A stretch of DNA of 64,000 bases from positions 1 through 64,000 of the forward strand of contig JAFTXQ010000011.1 of NCBI GenBank assembly GCA_017461565.1. The letters are read 5' to 3'. The position numbers and the translations under genes were made by a program. This DNA comes from Oscillospiraceae bacterium. GTDB taxonomy: Bacteria; Bacillota; Clostridia; Oscillospirales; Ruminococcaceae. Within the stretch, counting starts at the first letter, position 1. The number at the start of each line of letters is the position of its first letter. Positions 46,086 through 54,814 of this stretch are shown piece by piece. Under the pieces are notes generated by a model. The model was given only the letters and a program-made list of their open reading frames with translations, searched no databases and was not told the origin of the DNA.

Positions 46086-48608
46086 TTATGCTGTTACGAT
46101 CTTGCTGGCGTCCTGTAAGCCGAGATAATCCACAGCCCACTCACGCATCTTGTACTTGAGGATCTTACCTGCCGCATTCATCGGGAAACCTTCGACGAAA
46201 GCAACATATCTTGGAACCTTGTGCTTTGCAAGTCTTTCGAGAGCGTACTGCTTCATCTCTTCAACAGTAGCCTCCTCGCCGGGCTTCAGCACGATACATG
46301 CCATGATCTCCTCGCCGTAGTCCTTGTCGGGAACGCCGATGACCTGAACATCCTTTACCTTGGGATGTGTATAGAAAAATTCCTCTATCTCCTTGGGGTA
46401 GATGTTCTCGCCGCCACGGATTATCATATCCTTGATACGGCCTGTGATCTTGTAATAGCCATCAGGAGTGCGTCTTGCAAGGTCGCCGGAATGGAGCCAA
46501 CCGTCGCTGTCAATAGCGGCTGCTGTAGCCTCAGGCATCTTGTAATAGCCCTTCATGATATTATAACCACGTGCACAGAACTCGCCGTCCATGTTGTCGC
46601 CGAGATCCTCGCCTGTTTCGGGGTCTACTATCTTTGTTTCAACGCCGAACAGCGATGCGCCTACGGTGTTTACACGAATATCAATGCTGTCGGTCGTCTT
46701 GGACATAGTTGTTGCGGGAGATGCCTCGGTCTGACCGTAGGTGATGCAGATCTCGGGCATGTGCATCTTCTCGATTACCTCCTGCATGGTCTTGATGGGA
46801 CAGGGAGAGCCTGCCATGATACCTGTTCTCATGTGTGAGAAATCCGTCTTGTCGAAATCCTCATGGCCGAGCATTGCGATGAACATTGTGGGAACACCGT
46901 GGAATGCTGTGATCTTCTCCTTGTTTATGCAGGCAAGTCCCTTTCTGGGGGAGAATGCAGGAATGGGGCTCATTGTTACGCCGTGGGTGATACTTGCGGT
47001 CATGGCAAGCACCATTCCAAAGCAGTGGAACATGGGCACCTGGATCATCATTCTGTCATGTGTGGACAGATCCATGCAGTCGCCGATAGCCTTACCGTTG
47101 TTTACTACGTTGTAGTGGGTGAGCATTACGCCCTTGGGGAAGCCTGTGGTTCCCGAGGTGTACTGCATATTTACAACATCGTCCTTGTCGATCTTTGCGC
47201 GCATCTTGTCCACCTCGGACATGGGAACGCTGTCTGCAAGAGCCATAGCCTCGTCCCATGTGAAGCAGCCGTCCTGCTTGGAATCGGTGGTGATGATGTT
47301 TTTAAGGAAAGGCAGACGCTCGCTCTTAAGCTCGCCGGGCTTGCAGGTCTGAAGCTCGGGACACAGCTCCTTCATTATGCCGACATAGTTGGAATCCTTG
47401 AAACCATCGATCATGACGAGGGTGTGTGTATCAGACTGGTGGAGCAGATACTCAGCCTCGTGGATCTTGTAGGCGGTGTTTACTGTAACCAGAACTGCGC
47501 CGATATAGGTACAAGCCCAGAATGTGATATACCATGCGGGAACGTTGGTTGCCCAGATAGCAACGTGGTCGTCCTTTTTAACGCCCATAGCGATGAGGGC
47601 ACGTGCGAAGCGCAGGACATCCTCACGGAACTCGGGGTAGGTGCGTGTATAGTCAAGCTCGGTGTATCTGAAAGCGTACTGCTCGGGGAACTCCTCGCAG
47701 ACACGGTCCAGCACATCGGGGAATGTCTCGTTGATGATGGTCTCCTTGGGCCAGGGGTAGTAGCCTGTGCCACGTGCGTCTATCTGAAGCTTGCTCTTTC
47801 TTGCCATGAGATATGGCTTCATAAAACGTGCAAACTGAGGGAACACGATACCTGCCGCATAGAGGTCCTTTGCCCATCTCTTTACCCACTCAAGGGAGAT
47901 GTAACCGTCATAGCCGATCTTCTGGATAGCGGAGAGCATCTCACGAAGGGGGATATCACCTTCACCCATAAGCTTGTAAACAAGCTTATCGCCCTCGTAA
48001 ACGGAGTCCTTGACATGGATATGCTTGATGTAGTCGCCGAGGTTGTTTATGGTGGTATCGGCAGACTCGCCCATATAGCGGTAGGGATGGTGAACGTCCC
48101 AGAGTGCCGCAACAGCCTTGCTGTTTACATCGTCCAGCAGCTTTCTCAGACGTGCGGTGTCGCAGTATACGCCGTTTGTTTCTACCAGCAGGGTAACGTT
48201 CTTTGCCTCGGCGATCACTGCCGCTTCTTTCAGCAGTGCTGCAACAGCGGCGTCGTCCACCTCGCCTGCGGGGGCAGGCTCAAGGTCTGCAAGTATACGG
48301 ATATAAGGGGTACCTAGCTTTGCGGCAAGTGCAACGTACTGAGATATCTCTTCAATGATCTCGTCGTGCTTGTCGGCAAACTTTAGGCAGCAACCGCTGG
48401 ATAGGCAAGGAATCTCCAAGCCGAGCTTTGCGAGCTTTGCTGCTGTGTCGGCAACGTTCTCGTCGGTGAAGGGCTTTGCCTTTACCGCATAGATCTCGTC
48501 ACCGAGTCCTCTGACTTCGATACCGTTGAACCCAAGGTCCTTCGCCATCGAGTAAATATCAGACCATGAAAAATCAGGACAGCCTAATGTAGAAAAACTG
48601 ATCTTCAT
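46086..48608 (-). CDS. Fusion of sugar isomerase-type TIM barrel and acyl-CoA synthetase
   Basis: 840 residues. Residues 1-265 are an AP-endonuclease-2-like sugar isomerase/epimerase with likely metal ligands Glu143 (LVETNG), Asp171 (LWDVHH), His198 (IHVKD) and Glu240 (SLEWV). Residues about 285-840 are an AMP-binding acyl-CoA synthetase with the YTSGTTGFPKG loop, YGQTEAS, GWLHSGD, GRIKDMIIRGGENIYP and the C-terminal catalytic Lys in NAAGKILK. Both halves look active and in one frame, with AAGGAGG before the ATG. The two reactions have no obvious shared pathway; perhaps a degradation route yielding a carboxylic acid. Strong codon bias. Confidence 0.9.
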   Translation of the reverse strand: MKISFSTLGCPDFSWSDIYSMAKDLGFNGIEVRGLGDEIYAVKAKPFTDENVADTAAKLAKLGLEIPCLSSGCCLKFADKHDEIIEEISQYVALAAKLGTPYIRILADLEPAPAGEVDDAAVAALLKEAAVIAEAKNVTLLVETNGVYCDTARLRKLLDDVNSKAVAALWDVHHPYRYMGESADTTINNLGDYIKHIHVKDSVYEGDKLVYKLMGEGDIPLREMLSAIQKIGYDGYISLEWVKRWAKDLYAAGIVFPQFARFMKPYLMARKSKLQIDARGTGYYPWPKETIINETFPDVLDRVCEEFPEQYAFRYTELDYTRTYPEFREDVLRFARALIAMGVKKDDHVAIWATNVPAWYITFWACTYIGAVLVTVNTAYKIHEAEYLLHQSDTHTLVMIDGFKDSNYVGIMKELCPELQTCKPGELKSERLPFLKNIITTDSKQDGCFTWDEAMALADSVPMSEVDKMRAKIDKDDVVNMQYTSGTTGFPKGVMLTHYNVVNNGKAIGDCMDLSTHDRMMIQVPMFHCFGMVLAMTASITHGVTMSPIPAFSPRKGLACINKEKITAFHGVPTMFIAMLGHEDFDKTDFSHMRTGIMAGSPCPIKTMQEVIEKMHMPEICITYGQTEASPATTMSKTTDSIDIRVNTVGASLFGVETKIVDPETGEDLGDNMDGEFCARGYNIMKGYYKMPEATAAAIDSDGWLHSGDLARRTPDGYYKITGRIKDMIIRGGENIYPKEIEEFFYTHPKVKDVQVIGVPDKDYGEEIMACIVLKPGEEATVEEMKQYALERLAKHKVPRYVAFVEGFPMNAAGKILKYKMREWAVDYLGLQDASKIVTA

Positions 48609-48675
48609 TCTGATGTACCTCCTTATTTTTGTTCAATGCTGAAATATCACGGCTTTTATATAATCATGCCGCTTT

Positions 48676-48689
48676 TGTACAAATGTACA
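48676..48689 (-). promoter_or_regulatory. Palindromic operator candidate
   Basis: TGTACA-AA-TGTACA, a perfect spaced palindrome just downstream of the -10 box and over the expected transcription start of the fusion gene. Confidence 0.45.
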
Positions 48690-48695
48690 TTATAT

Positions 48696-48724
48696 ATGAT
48701 ATCAAAAAAACACGATTTAGTCAA
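48696..48724 (-). promoter_or_regulatory. Promoter of fusion gene
   Basis: TTGACT (48724-48719), 17-nt spacer, TATCAT (48701-48696). Confidence 0.65.
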
Positions 48725-48830
48725 GTACATTGGTAAATTTTCAACAGATGTGTAAAAACAACAAATCGACAAAGCTGCGATTTAGTCAAAATGACAAATG
48801 CGGTCAGTTGAATTTACTACCCTACAAAGT

Positions 48831-48855
48831 GAAGCCCGATAAACGCTCGGGCTTC
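48831..48855 (-). terminator. Terminator of ilvBN
   Basis: 9-bp stem GAAGCCCGA / TCGGGCTTC with a 7-nt loop. T-run is better on the plus-strand side. Confidence 0.7.
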
Positions 48856-48876
48856 ATTGCTTTTTAAATGACTCTG

Positions 48877-49347
48877 TCAATCACGTTCCAATGCCGAAAT
48901 ACCGCTTCGTACCATCTTCACGATACCGAAAGGCTTAAGAAGATCGATAAAGCTGTCTATCTTTGCAGGCTCTCCTGTAAGCTCCACCATGATACTGTCG
49001 GGATGGATGTCTACAGGCTTTGCACGGTAAAGATTTGCTATCTCGATTATCTTATGGCGGTCATCCTCACTTCTTCCTGCACGGATGAGGATATGCTCAC
49101 GGCATACCGCATTGTCAAGGATGTTGACTTCCTGGACCTCATAAAGCTTAAGCAGCTGATTTTTGATCTGCTCAAGTATCTTTCTGTCGCCTGCGACAAC
49201 TATCGTCATACGTGATATCTCGGGAGTCTCGGTCTCCGCAACATTAAGGCTCTTGATGTTGAAGAAACGACGACTGAAAAGGCTTGCCACACGAAGAAGC
49301 ACACCGTTGTTGTTTGCGACCTTTACGGATAATACATATTCTTTCAT
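48877..49347 (-). CDS. ilvN: Acetolactate synthase small subunit
   Basis: 156 residues. N-terminal ACT domain (VANNNGVLLRVASLFSRRFFNIKSLNV) that binds valine for feedback control, then the second small-subunit domain. Regulates IlvB. 17 nt after ilvB. Confidence 0.94.
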   Translation of the reverse strand: MKEYVLSVKVANNNGVLLRVASLFSRRFFNIKSLNVAETETPEISRMTIVVAGDRKILEQIKNQLLKLYEVQEVNILDNAVCREHILIRAGRSEDDRHKIIEIANLYRAKPVDIHPDSIMVELTGEPAKIDSFIDLLKPFGIVKMVRSGISALERD

Positions 49348-49364
49348 ATCTGCTTCTCCTTTAC

Positions 49365-51053
49365 TCAGTCATCCAGTGATATCGCTGTAATGGGGTCGAC
49401 AACAGGCTTTCCTGCGGGTATCATGGGGAGCACGTTGATATCACGGTCTATCCGCACCTCTACCATAACAGGGGCGCTTTTCGATATTTCCAGTGCTTCG
49501 GAAAGGACAGGCTGTATATCCTCGTTCTTTTCGATCACAAGCGTTTTTATGCCGAAAGCTTCACCAAGCTTTACATAATCGATATGACGTGCATCAAGCG
49601 TAGTCTGCGAGAAGTGCTTCTCATAAAACAGTCTCTGCCACTGACGTACCATGCCGAGAACGTGGTTGTTTATAACCAGCTGGATAATATTAATTCCATG
49701 TGCGGAAGCTGTGATAAGCTCATTCAGGTTCATTGCGAAGCTGCCGTCACCTGCTATATTCACAACTGTCTTATCGGGATTTCCAACCTTTGCACCAAGG
49801 GACGCTCCCAGACCGAAGCCCATCGTGCCCAATCCTCCCGAGGATATGAAATGACGGGGCTTTCTGTAATTATAGTACTGCGCCGCCCACATCTGATTCT
49901 GACCAACCTCAGTCGAGATGACAGCCTCGCCGTTTGTCAGCTCATCAAGCTTGCTGATTACGGCCTGGGGAGTGACAGGAAGCTCTTCTGTTCCCTGCTG
50001 TACAGGCTCTCCGAAATCTCCGTCAAGTACCTCACTGCACCACTCGGGGTTGTGCTTCTGCTCTATCTTCTCGCACAGTGCGGAGAGTACAGCCTTTACA
50101 TCTCCCGAGACAGTTGTGTATACGTCTATATTCTTATTGAACTCCGCAGGGTCGATGTCGATATGGATGATCTTTGCATTCTTGCCGAATACCGAGGTAT
50201 CGCCCGTTACTCTGTCCGAGAAGCGTGTGCCTATTCCGATGAAAAGATCGCAGTGATTGAGCGCATACGCCGCCTTGACAGTACCATGCATACCCAGCAT
50301 TCCTATGTAGCGCCTGTCAGTCTCGTCATAAGCGCCCTGTCCCATAAGTGACGATGAAACAGGTGCATCGCACAGCTCAGCAAGCCTTTTAAGCTCTTCC
50401 GACGCATCTGAAGCGATAACTCCTCCGCCTGTGTAGATATAAGGTCTTACGCTGTTTTTTATAAGCTCTGCCGCCCTGTCAAGATCTGCATTGTCAAGCT
50501 CAGGAAGCTCGAAAGGAGCTTGTGCAGGCTGCTTTTCATACTCGGCAAAAGCCGCTGTAATATCCTTGGGGATATCGATAAGCACAGGTCCCTTTCGTCC
50601 GCTTGAAGCTATCCTGAAAGCAAGCCGAATTGTATCGGCAAGATCTTCGACATTCTGCACGATGAAATTATGCTTTGTTATAGGCATGGTGATACCTGTG
50701 ATATCTACCTCCTGAAAGCTGTCCAGACCGAGAAGGTTTCTTGAAACGTTGCCTGTTATAGCAACGAGCGGCACACTGTCCATATATGCCGTTGCAATAC
50801 CCGTGATAAGATTGGTAGCACCTGGGCCTGATGTAGCAATGACAACACCTGTTCTTCCGGTGGAGCGTGCATATCCGTCCGCAGCATGACAAGCCCCCTG
50901 CTCATGCGAGGTTATAATATGATGTATCTTATCGCTGTATTTATATAAGCTGTCGTAAATATTGAGAACAGCGCCGCCCGGATAACCGAACACGGTATCC
51001 GCTCCCTGCTCCAACAGACATTCAACAATAATATCAGAACCGCTTAATTTCAT
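49365..51053 (-). CDS. ilvB: Acetolactate synthase large subunit
   Basis: 562 residues, TPP enzyme joining two pyruvates for valine/leucine, or pyruvate and 2-ketobutyrate for isoleucine. Catalytic Glu in SHEQGACHAADGYA (about 48), central FAD-type domain, and the TPP/Mg motif GDGSFAMNLNEL (about 438) are present. GAAAGG ribosome site. The transcript leader is only about 33 nt, so neither a T-box nor a leader peptide fits. Confidence 0.96.
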   Translation of the reverse strand: MKLSGSDIIVECLLEQGADTVFGYPGGAVLNIYDSLYKYSDKIHHIITSHEQGACHAADGYARSTGRTGVVIATSGPGATNLITGIATAYMDSVPLVAITGNVSRNLLGLDSFQEVDITGITMPITKHNFIVQNVEDLADTIRLAFRIASSGRKGPVLIDIPKDITAAFAEYEKQPAQAPFELPELDNADLDRAAELIKNSVRPYIYTGGGVIASDASEELKRLAELCDAPVSSSLMGQGAYDETDRRYIGMLGMHGTVKAAYALNHCDLFIGIGTRFSDRVTGDTSVFGKNAKIIHIDIDPAEFNKNIDVYTTVSGDVKAVLSALCEKIEQKHNPEWCSEVLDGDFGEPVQQGTEELPVTPQAVISKLDELTNGEAVISTEVGQNQMWAAQYYNYRKPRHFISSGGLGTMGFGLGASLGAKVGNPDKTVVNIAGDGSFAMNLNELITASAHGINIIQLVINNHVLGMVRQWQRLFYEKHFSQTTLDARHIDYVKLGEAFGIKTLVIEKNEDIQPVLSEALEISKSAPVMVEVRIDRDINVLPMIPAGKPVVDPITAISLDD

Positions 51054-51092
51054 GATAGCATCTGCCTTTCTTTATGTAAATATATCTTTTAT

Positions 51093-51121
51093 ATTTTACC
51101 ACTTTACATCGCCAATGTCAA
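51093..51121 (-). promoter_or_regulatory. Promoter of ilvBN
   Basis: TTGACA (51121-51116), 17-nt spacer, TAAAAT (51098-51093). Confidence 0.82.
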
Positions 51122-51178
51122 CATGTTTTACAAAAACATATTGACTATAACTTACTTTTCTCTTAGCCATGTAAACAG

Positions 51179-51209
51179 ATCCGCTTTTGACATAACATCA
51201 AAAGCGGAT
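51179..51209 (-). terminator. Terminator after membrane protein gene
   Basis: 12-bp stem ATCCGCTTTTGA / TCAAAAGCGGAT, 7-nt loop, modest T-rich tail. Confidence 0.8.
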
Positions 51210-51243
51210 AGGATTTATTATCTCATTGTCTGAAAAAAGCTTG

Positions 51244-52227
51244 TCATTGGGTTTCAGTATCATCAGGCAGCTCGTACTCTTCAGTAAACGTCTCGGACTC
51301 ATCCACCGTCGTTTCAGCATTCTCCTGCTCGCCGATTGATGCAGGTTTGTTTGCCTTGTACAGCGCAACAAGAGTGAGTACGATCGTTACCGCAATGACA
51401 ACATCTGTCCAGCTCATATACGACATGAAGTAGCCGTATTTGCCCGATGCGATTGCATACTGCTCCGCCATCTCGGCTTCGTTTGCATTTGTTACTATCC
51501 TTACGCTCACACCATTAGGGCTGATGACATCGGCAAGGATAACTGCTATCGCATTGGATAACGTCATGACTGCCGTAGTTATTCCGACAGCGGAAATGGT
51601 TGTGCGTGTGTATTTTGACTCGTTGCCCGAAAGCAGCTTTGCAAGGAACATAAAGAACACTGCATAGCCTATGATGCAAAGGCACTCGATAAGGTACTCG
51701 GGTATGCTTGCAACGACCATACGGTCAAGGAACACTCCGATACCACGAAGGGTGTAGTATACAGCAGGGATAACAAAGGAAAAGCCAAGCCCTGCTTTTA
51801 TCTCTTTTTTATACAGCACAACAAAAGCCTGCACGACCATTAGACCGCCGAAGATAAAACCGACAAACATCAGAAAAGACGAGGGCGAAAGCGCCTTGGT
51901 CTGCATATAGCCCTCATATATTGCGAGAGCGCCTGCTATAAGGAGTGGAAAACCGATAAGGATCGCTTTTGCATCTACAATTCCTGCCGTAGCATTCGTG
52001 AAAAAAGCGCCGCTGCGCTTCTTATCAAGGATACAAAGCAATACGGTAACGATGAGCACCAGTATAAGCAGACCGTAATATCCGAAATCCATGAAGAATC
52101 CACAGTCATCGAAAAGGAAGCCTGTTCTGAAATCGGTCGCCCCTGCGATCTGAAGAAATCTCATGACAAGGCAAAGGAGAAATGCGGGGATCGCCGCAAA
52201 AAGTGAAAGCATACTGTTCTTTTTCAT
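51244..52227 (-). CDS. Eight-helix membrane protein of unknown function
   Basis: 327 residues. About eight membrane helices across residues 5-290 with a conserved-looking DFRTGFLFDDCGFFMDFGYYG loop after helix 1, a short outside loop around residue 225, and an acidic cytosolic tail (ENAETTVDESETFTEEYE). Family not recognised. It follows citrate synthase by 35 nt and ends at a terminator, so the two are co-transcribed. No function proposed. Confidence 0.78.
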   Translation of the reverse strand: MKKNSMLSLFAAIPAFLLCLVMRFLQIAGATDFRTGFLFDDCGFFMDFGYYGLLILVLIVTVLLCILDKKRSGAFFTNATAGIVDAKAILIGFPLLIAGALAIYEGYMQTKALSPSSFLMFVGFIFGGLMVVQAFVVLYKKEIKAGLGFSFVIPAVYYTLRGIGVFLDRMVVASIPEYLIECLCIIGYAVFFMFLAKLLSGNESKYTRTTISAVGITTAVMTLSNAIAVILADVISPNGVSVRIVTNANEAEMAEQYAIASGKYGYFMSYMSWTDVVIAVTIVLTLVALYKANKPASIGEQENAETTVDESETFTEEYELPDDTETQ

Positions 52228-52262
52228 TTAGTGTACATCTCTTTTCCAATTAAGACAAATGA

Positions 52263-53627
52263 TCAGCGTTTGTTGAGAGGGATATATTCCTTGTTGAGGT
52301 TGATAGCCTTATATGCGGGACGGATGATGCGCTTGCCGTTTATCATCTCTTCCATTCTATGTGCGCACCAGCCTGCCATTCTTGCGCAGGCGAACAGACC
52401 CGTGTACATCTCAACAGGGATCTTGAGCATCCTGTAAACCAGACCGGAATACATATCAACGTTTGCACATATATCTTTAATGTTACCTCTCTCCTCCGCA
52501 AACACGATAGGAGTAAGGCGCTCGATGGAGTCAAGCAGCATGAACTCTGCCTCAAAGGGGGTACCCTTCGCAAGCTTCATGGCATTTTCCTTAAGGATGA
52601 CAGCTCTGGGGTCGGACAGGGTGTATACTGCGTGTCCCATACCGTAGATAAGACCCGAACGGTCTCCCTCTTCCTTGCGGAGTATCTTTCTGAGGAACTC
52701 CTTTACCTCGTTCTCGTCCTCCCAGTTATGTACACCCGTCTTGATGTACTCCTGCATCTCCATCACCTTGATGTTTGCACCGCCGTGACGGTGACCCTTA
52801 AGGGAGCCGATAGCCGCCGCATAAGCCGAATAAGCGTCAGTACCCGAAGAAGATACTGTACGGCAGGTAAAGGTAGAGTTGTTACCGCCGCCGTGCTCTG
52901 CATGGAGCATAAGGCACAGGTCGAGGAGCTTTGCCTCTTCGGGCGTATATGAGCGGTCGTCACGCAGGGTCGAGAGGATACTTTCAGCAAGGCTCTCGTC
53001 CTTGTTTATCTGATGCATTACCATGGAGTCATTATGATAGAAGCGGCGCATGGTCTGATAGGATGTTACCATGATAGCGGGAAGTCTGGAAATAACTGAA
53101 ATAGCTTTCAGCATCTCGCTTTCAACAGACTTGTCCTCGGGAGAGGAATCGTAGCTGTACAGTGTCAGTACAGCCTGAGCCATCTTGTTCATTATATTGG
53201 GCGAAGGGTTACGCATGATAACGTCCTCGCTGAAATACATGGGAAGCTCACGGTATTCCGCAATAAGACGGGAGAAGCTTGTAAGCTCGTCTTCAGTCGG
53301 AAGCTCTCCGAAGAGCAGCAGATACGCTACCTCCTCAAAGCCGTAACGCTGATCGTTGATGACACCCTTTACAAGATCCTTTACGCTGTATCCACGGTAG
53401 ATAAGCTCACCTTCAATAGGCTGCTTGTCGCCCTCGCTCATGACGTAGCCATGTACGCAACACACATTGGTGATACCTGCAACAACGCCGGAACCGTCCG
53501 AATTACGCAGTCCTCTCTTTACACCGAATTTATTGTACAATCCGCCGTCGATGACCGTATTTGCAACAAAATCCTTGCACATACGCTCAAGTGTGGCAGA
53601 TGTCTTAAGCTCTTCCATCTTCTGCAT
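52263..53627 (-). CDS. gltA: Citrate synthase family protein
   Basis: 454 residues from the ATG at 53627 (AGGAGG 10 nt upstream). Citrate synthase motifs: HAEHGGGNNS (catalytic His region), GSLKGHRHGGAN, and GMGHAVYTLSDPRA. An N-terminal extension of about 60 residues is usual in the clostridial form. Condenses oxaloacetate and acetyl-CoA; a 2-methylcitrate role cannot be excluded. No aconitase or isocitrate dehydrogenase gene is adjacent. Confidence 0.93.
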   Translation of the reverse strand: MQKMEELKTSATLERMCKDFVANTVIDGGLYNKFGVKRGLRNSDGSGVVAGITNVCCVHGYVMSEGDKQPIEGELIYRGYSVKDLVKGVINDQRYGFEEVAYLLLFGELPTEDELTSFSRLIAEYRELPMYFSEDVIMRNPSPNIMNKMAQAVLTLYSYDSSPEDKSVESEMLKAISVISRLPAIMVTSYQTMRRFYHNDSMVMHQINKDESLAESILSTLRDDRSYTPEEAKLLDLCLMLHAEHGGGNNSTFTCRTVSSSGTDAYSAYAAAIGSLKGHRHGGANIKVMEMQEYIKTGVHNWEDENEVKEFLRKILRKEEGDRSGLIYGMGHAVYTLSDPRAVILKENAMKLAKGTPFEAEFMLLDSIERLTPIVFAEERGNIKDICANVDMYSGLVYRMLKIPVEMYTGLFACARMAGWCAHRMEEMINGKRIIRPAYKAINLNKEYIPLNKR

Positions 53628-53684
53628 TATTAATATGCCTCCTGTTTGTATATCTATTCTTTTGCCATACATAAATACAGATTA

Positions 53685-53713
53685 ATTATACTATATATTC
53701 CCTGTAAAGTCAA
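53685..53713 (-). promoter_or_regulatory. Promoter of citrate synthase operon
   Basis: TTGACT (53713-53708), 17-nt spacer, TATAAT (53690-53685). Confidence 0.82.
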
Positions 53714-53788
53714 GCGGAAAATGAAATATAGAAAACGGAAAAATGCAAAATACACATCTGTGCATTTTGTTCGAAGAAAGGAGAAGAT

Positions 53789-54694
53789 ATGAAAAAAATA
53801 ATAGCAATATTTCTTTTGGCGGCTATAACGGCTGTCGGATGGATACTGTTCAGTTCTTCAGCTCAAAGCGTGCCTGTCCTGCCTGAAAGGATAACTCTTT
53901 ACCTGTCAGCGAAGGAAGAAATAATCACTATTGGTTACAAGGAATATCTCACAGGGTGTCTGCTTGGGCTTGATGTTCCATCATGCGGTCAGGCGGCTCT
54001 CAATGCTGCCGCCTGCACAATAAGCAGCACAGTTATACATAGTCTGCAAAACAACGCCGAAAGCACCCTGGGTGCGCAGCTGTCCGACAAGCAGCACAGG
54101 TGGCTTTCAGTCGCTGATGCAGAAGCAATATACACAGAAGGACTTAAAGAATACCTGCACAAAGCACAGACAGCAGCTGAATATGGTATCTCGCATATCC
54201 TCACCTATGAAGGCGAAGCAATCTATGCGCCACAGTGCCGATATTCAACAGGACTTACCGACAGCGGCGGATACCCGTATCTCCCAGAGACGGTGATAGA
54301 CTTCGACGCAAACGCCGAGGAAGCAATTTCTACACGTGCATTCTCATCTGAAAATGTACTGAAAAGAATGACGGAACTTACAGGAATAAACACCCTAGGT
54401 GCAGACAGAAGCAAATGGTTCAGCGGTGCTGTGTACGAAAAAAGCGGAACGCTCCGTGAAGTGCGATTTGGCGGTGCCAGAGTGACAGGATACCAGCTCC
54501 AAGATATATTCGGACTACGCAGTGCCGCCATAACGATCGAATATTCCGAGGACAGATTTGTTTTCATATCAAAAGGCTGGGGAGACAACATGGGAATGAG
54601 CATCAATGCAGCTGCAATAATGGCACGCAAAGGCAGCACCGCTGAGGAAATACTGCGTTTTTTCTTCCCGTCTGCGGATATATATGCCATATAA
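53789..54694 (+). CDS. Divergent SpoIID-domain protein
   Basis: 301 residues. N-terminal membrane helix (about 3-20), then a SpoIID/LytB domain: ITIGYKEYLTGCLLGLDVPS start, and a C-terminal GWGDNMGMSINAAAIMARKGSTAEEIL replacing the usual HGVGMSQYGA type. SpoIID is a lytic transglycosylase for engulfment. Key segments are degenerate: the common PEALKAQAVAARTY stretch reads GQAALNAAACTIS, so activity is doubtful. AAAGGAG ribosome site, terminator after. Confidence 0.85.
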   Translation: MKKIIAIFLLAAITAVGWILFSSSAQSVPVLPERITLYLSAKEEIITIGYKEYLTGCLLGLDVPSCGQAALNAAACTISSTVIHSLQNNAESTLGAQLSDKQHRWLSVADAEAIYTEGLKEYLHKAQTAAEYGISHILTYEGEAIYAPQCRYSTGLTDSGGYPYLPETVIDFDANAEEAISTRAFSSENVLKRMTELTGINTLGADRSKWFSGAVYEKSGTLREVRFGGARVTGYQLQDIFGLRSAAITIEYSEDRFVFISKGWGDNMGMSINAAAIMARKGSTAEEILRFFFPSADIYAI

Positions 54695-54701
54695 AAAACA
54701 T

Positions 54702-54729
54702 ACCCCGACACTTCTTCAGATGTCGGGGT
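54702..54729 (+). terminator. Terminator of SpoIID-like gene
   Basis: 9-bp stem ACCCCGACA / TGTCGGGGT, 10-nt loop, short T-rich tail. Confidence 0.85.
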
Positions 54730-54786
54730 GCTTTGTAAACCCTGAAATATATATTTGTTGCTTCGCAACCGATAGCTTTGCTGTCA

Positions 54787-54807
54787 TATCGGAATTTTAT
54801 TCCGATA
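54787..54807 (-). terminator. Possible terminator of GH5 gene
   Basis: 8-bp stem TATCGGAA / TTCCGATA, 5-nt loop, next to smaller hairpins (GTTGC/GCAAC). No clear T-run on the minus strand. Confidence 0.45.
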
Positions 54808-54814
54808 ACATATA

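Noticed and set aside
46863..48317. 484-codon plus-strand frame
   Set aside because: Lies opposite the fusion gene, which has all family motifs. The long frame results from biased codon use of the true gene.
51054..51178. T-box or leader-peptide control of ilvBN
   Set aside because: The promoter gives a leader of only about 33 nt, too short for either.
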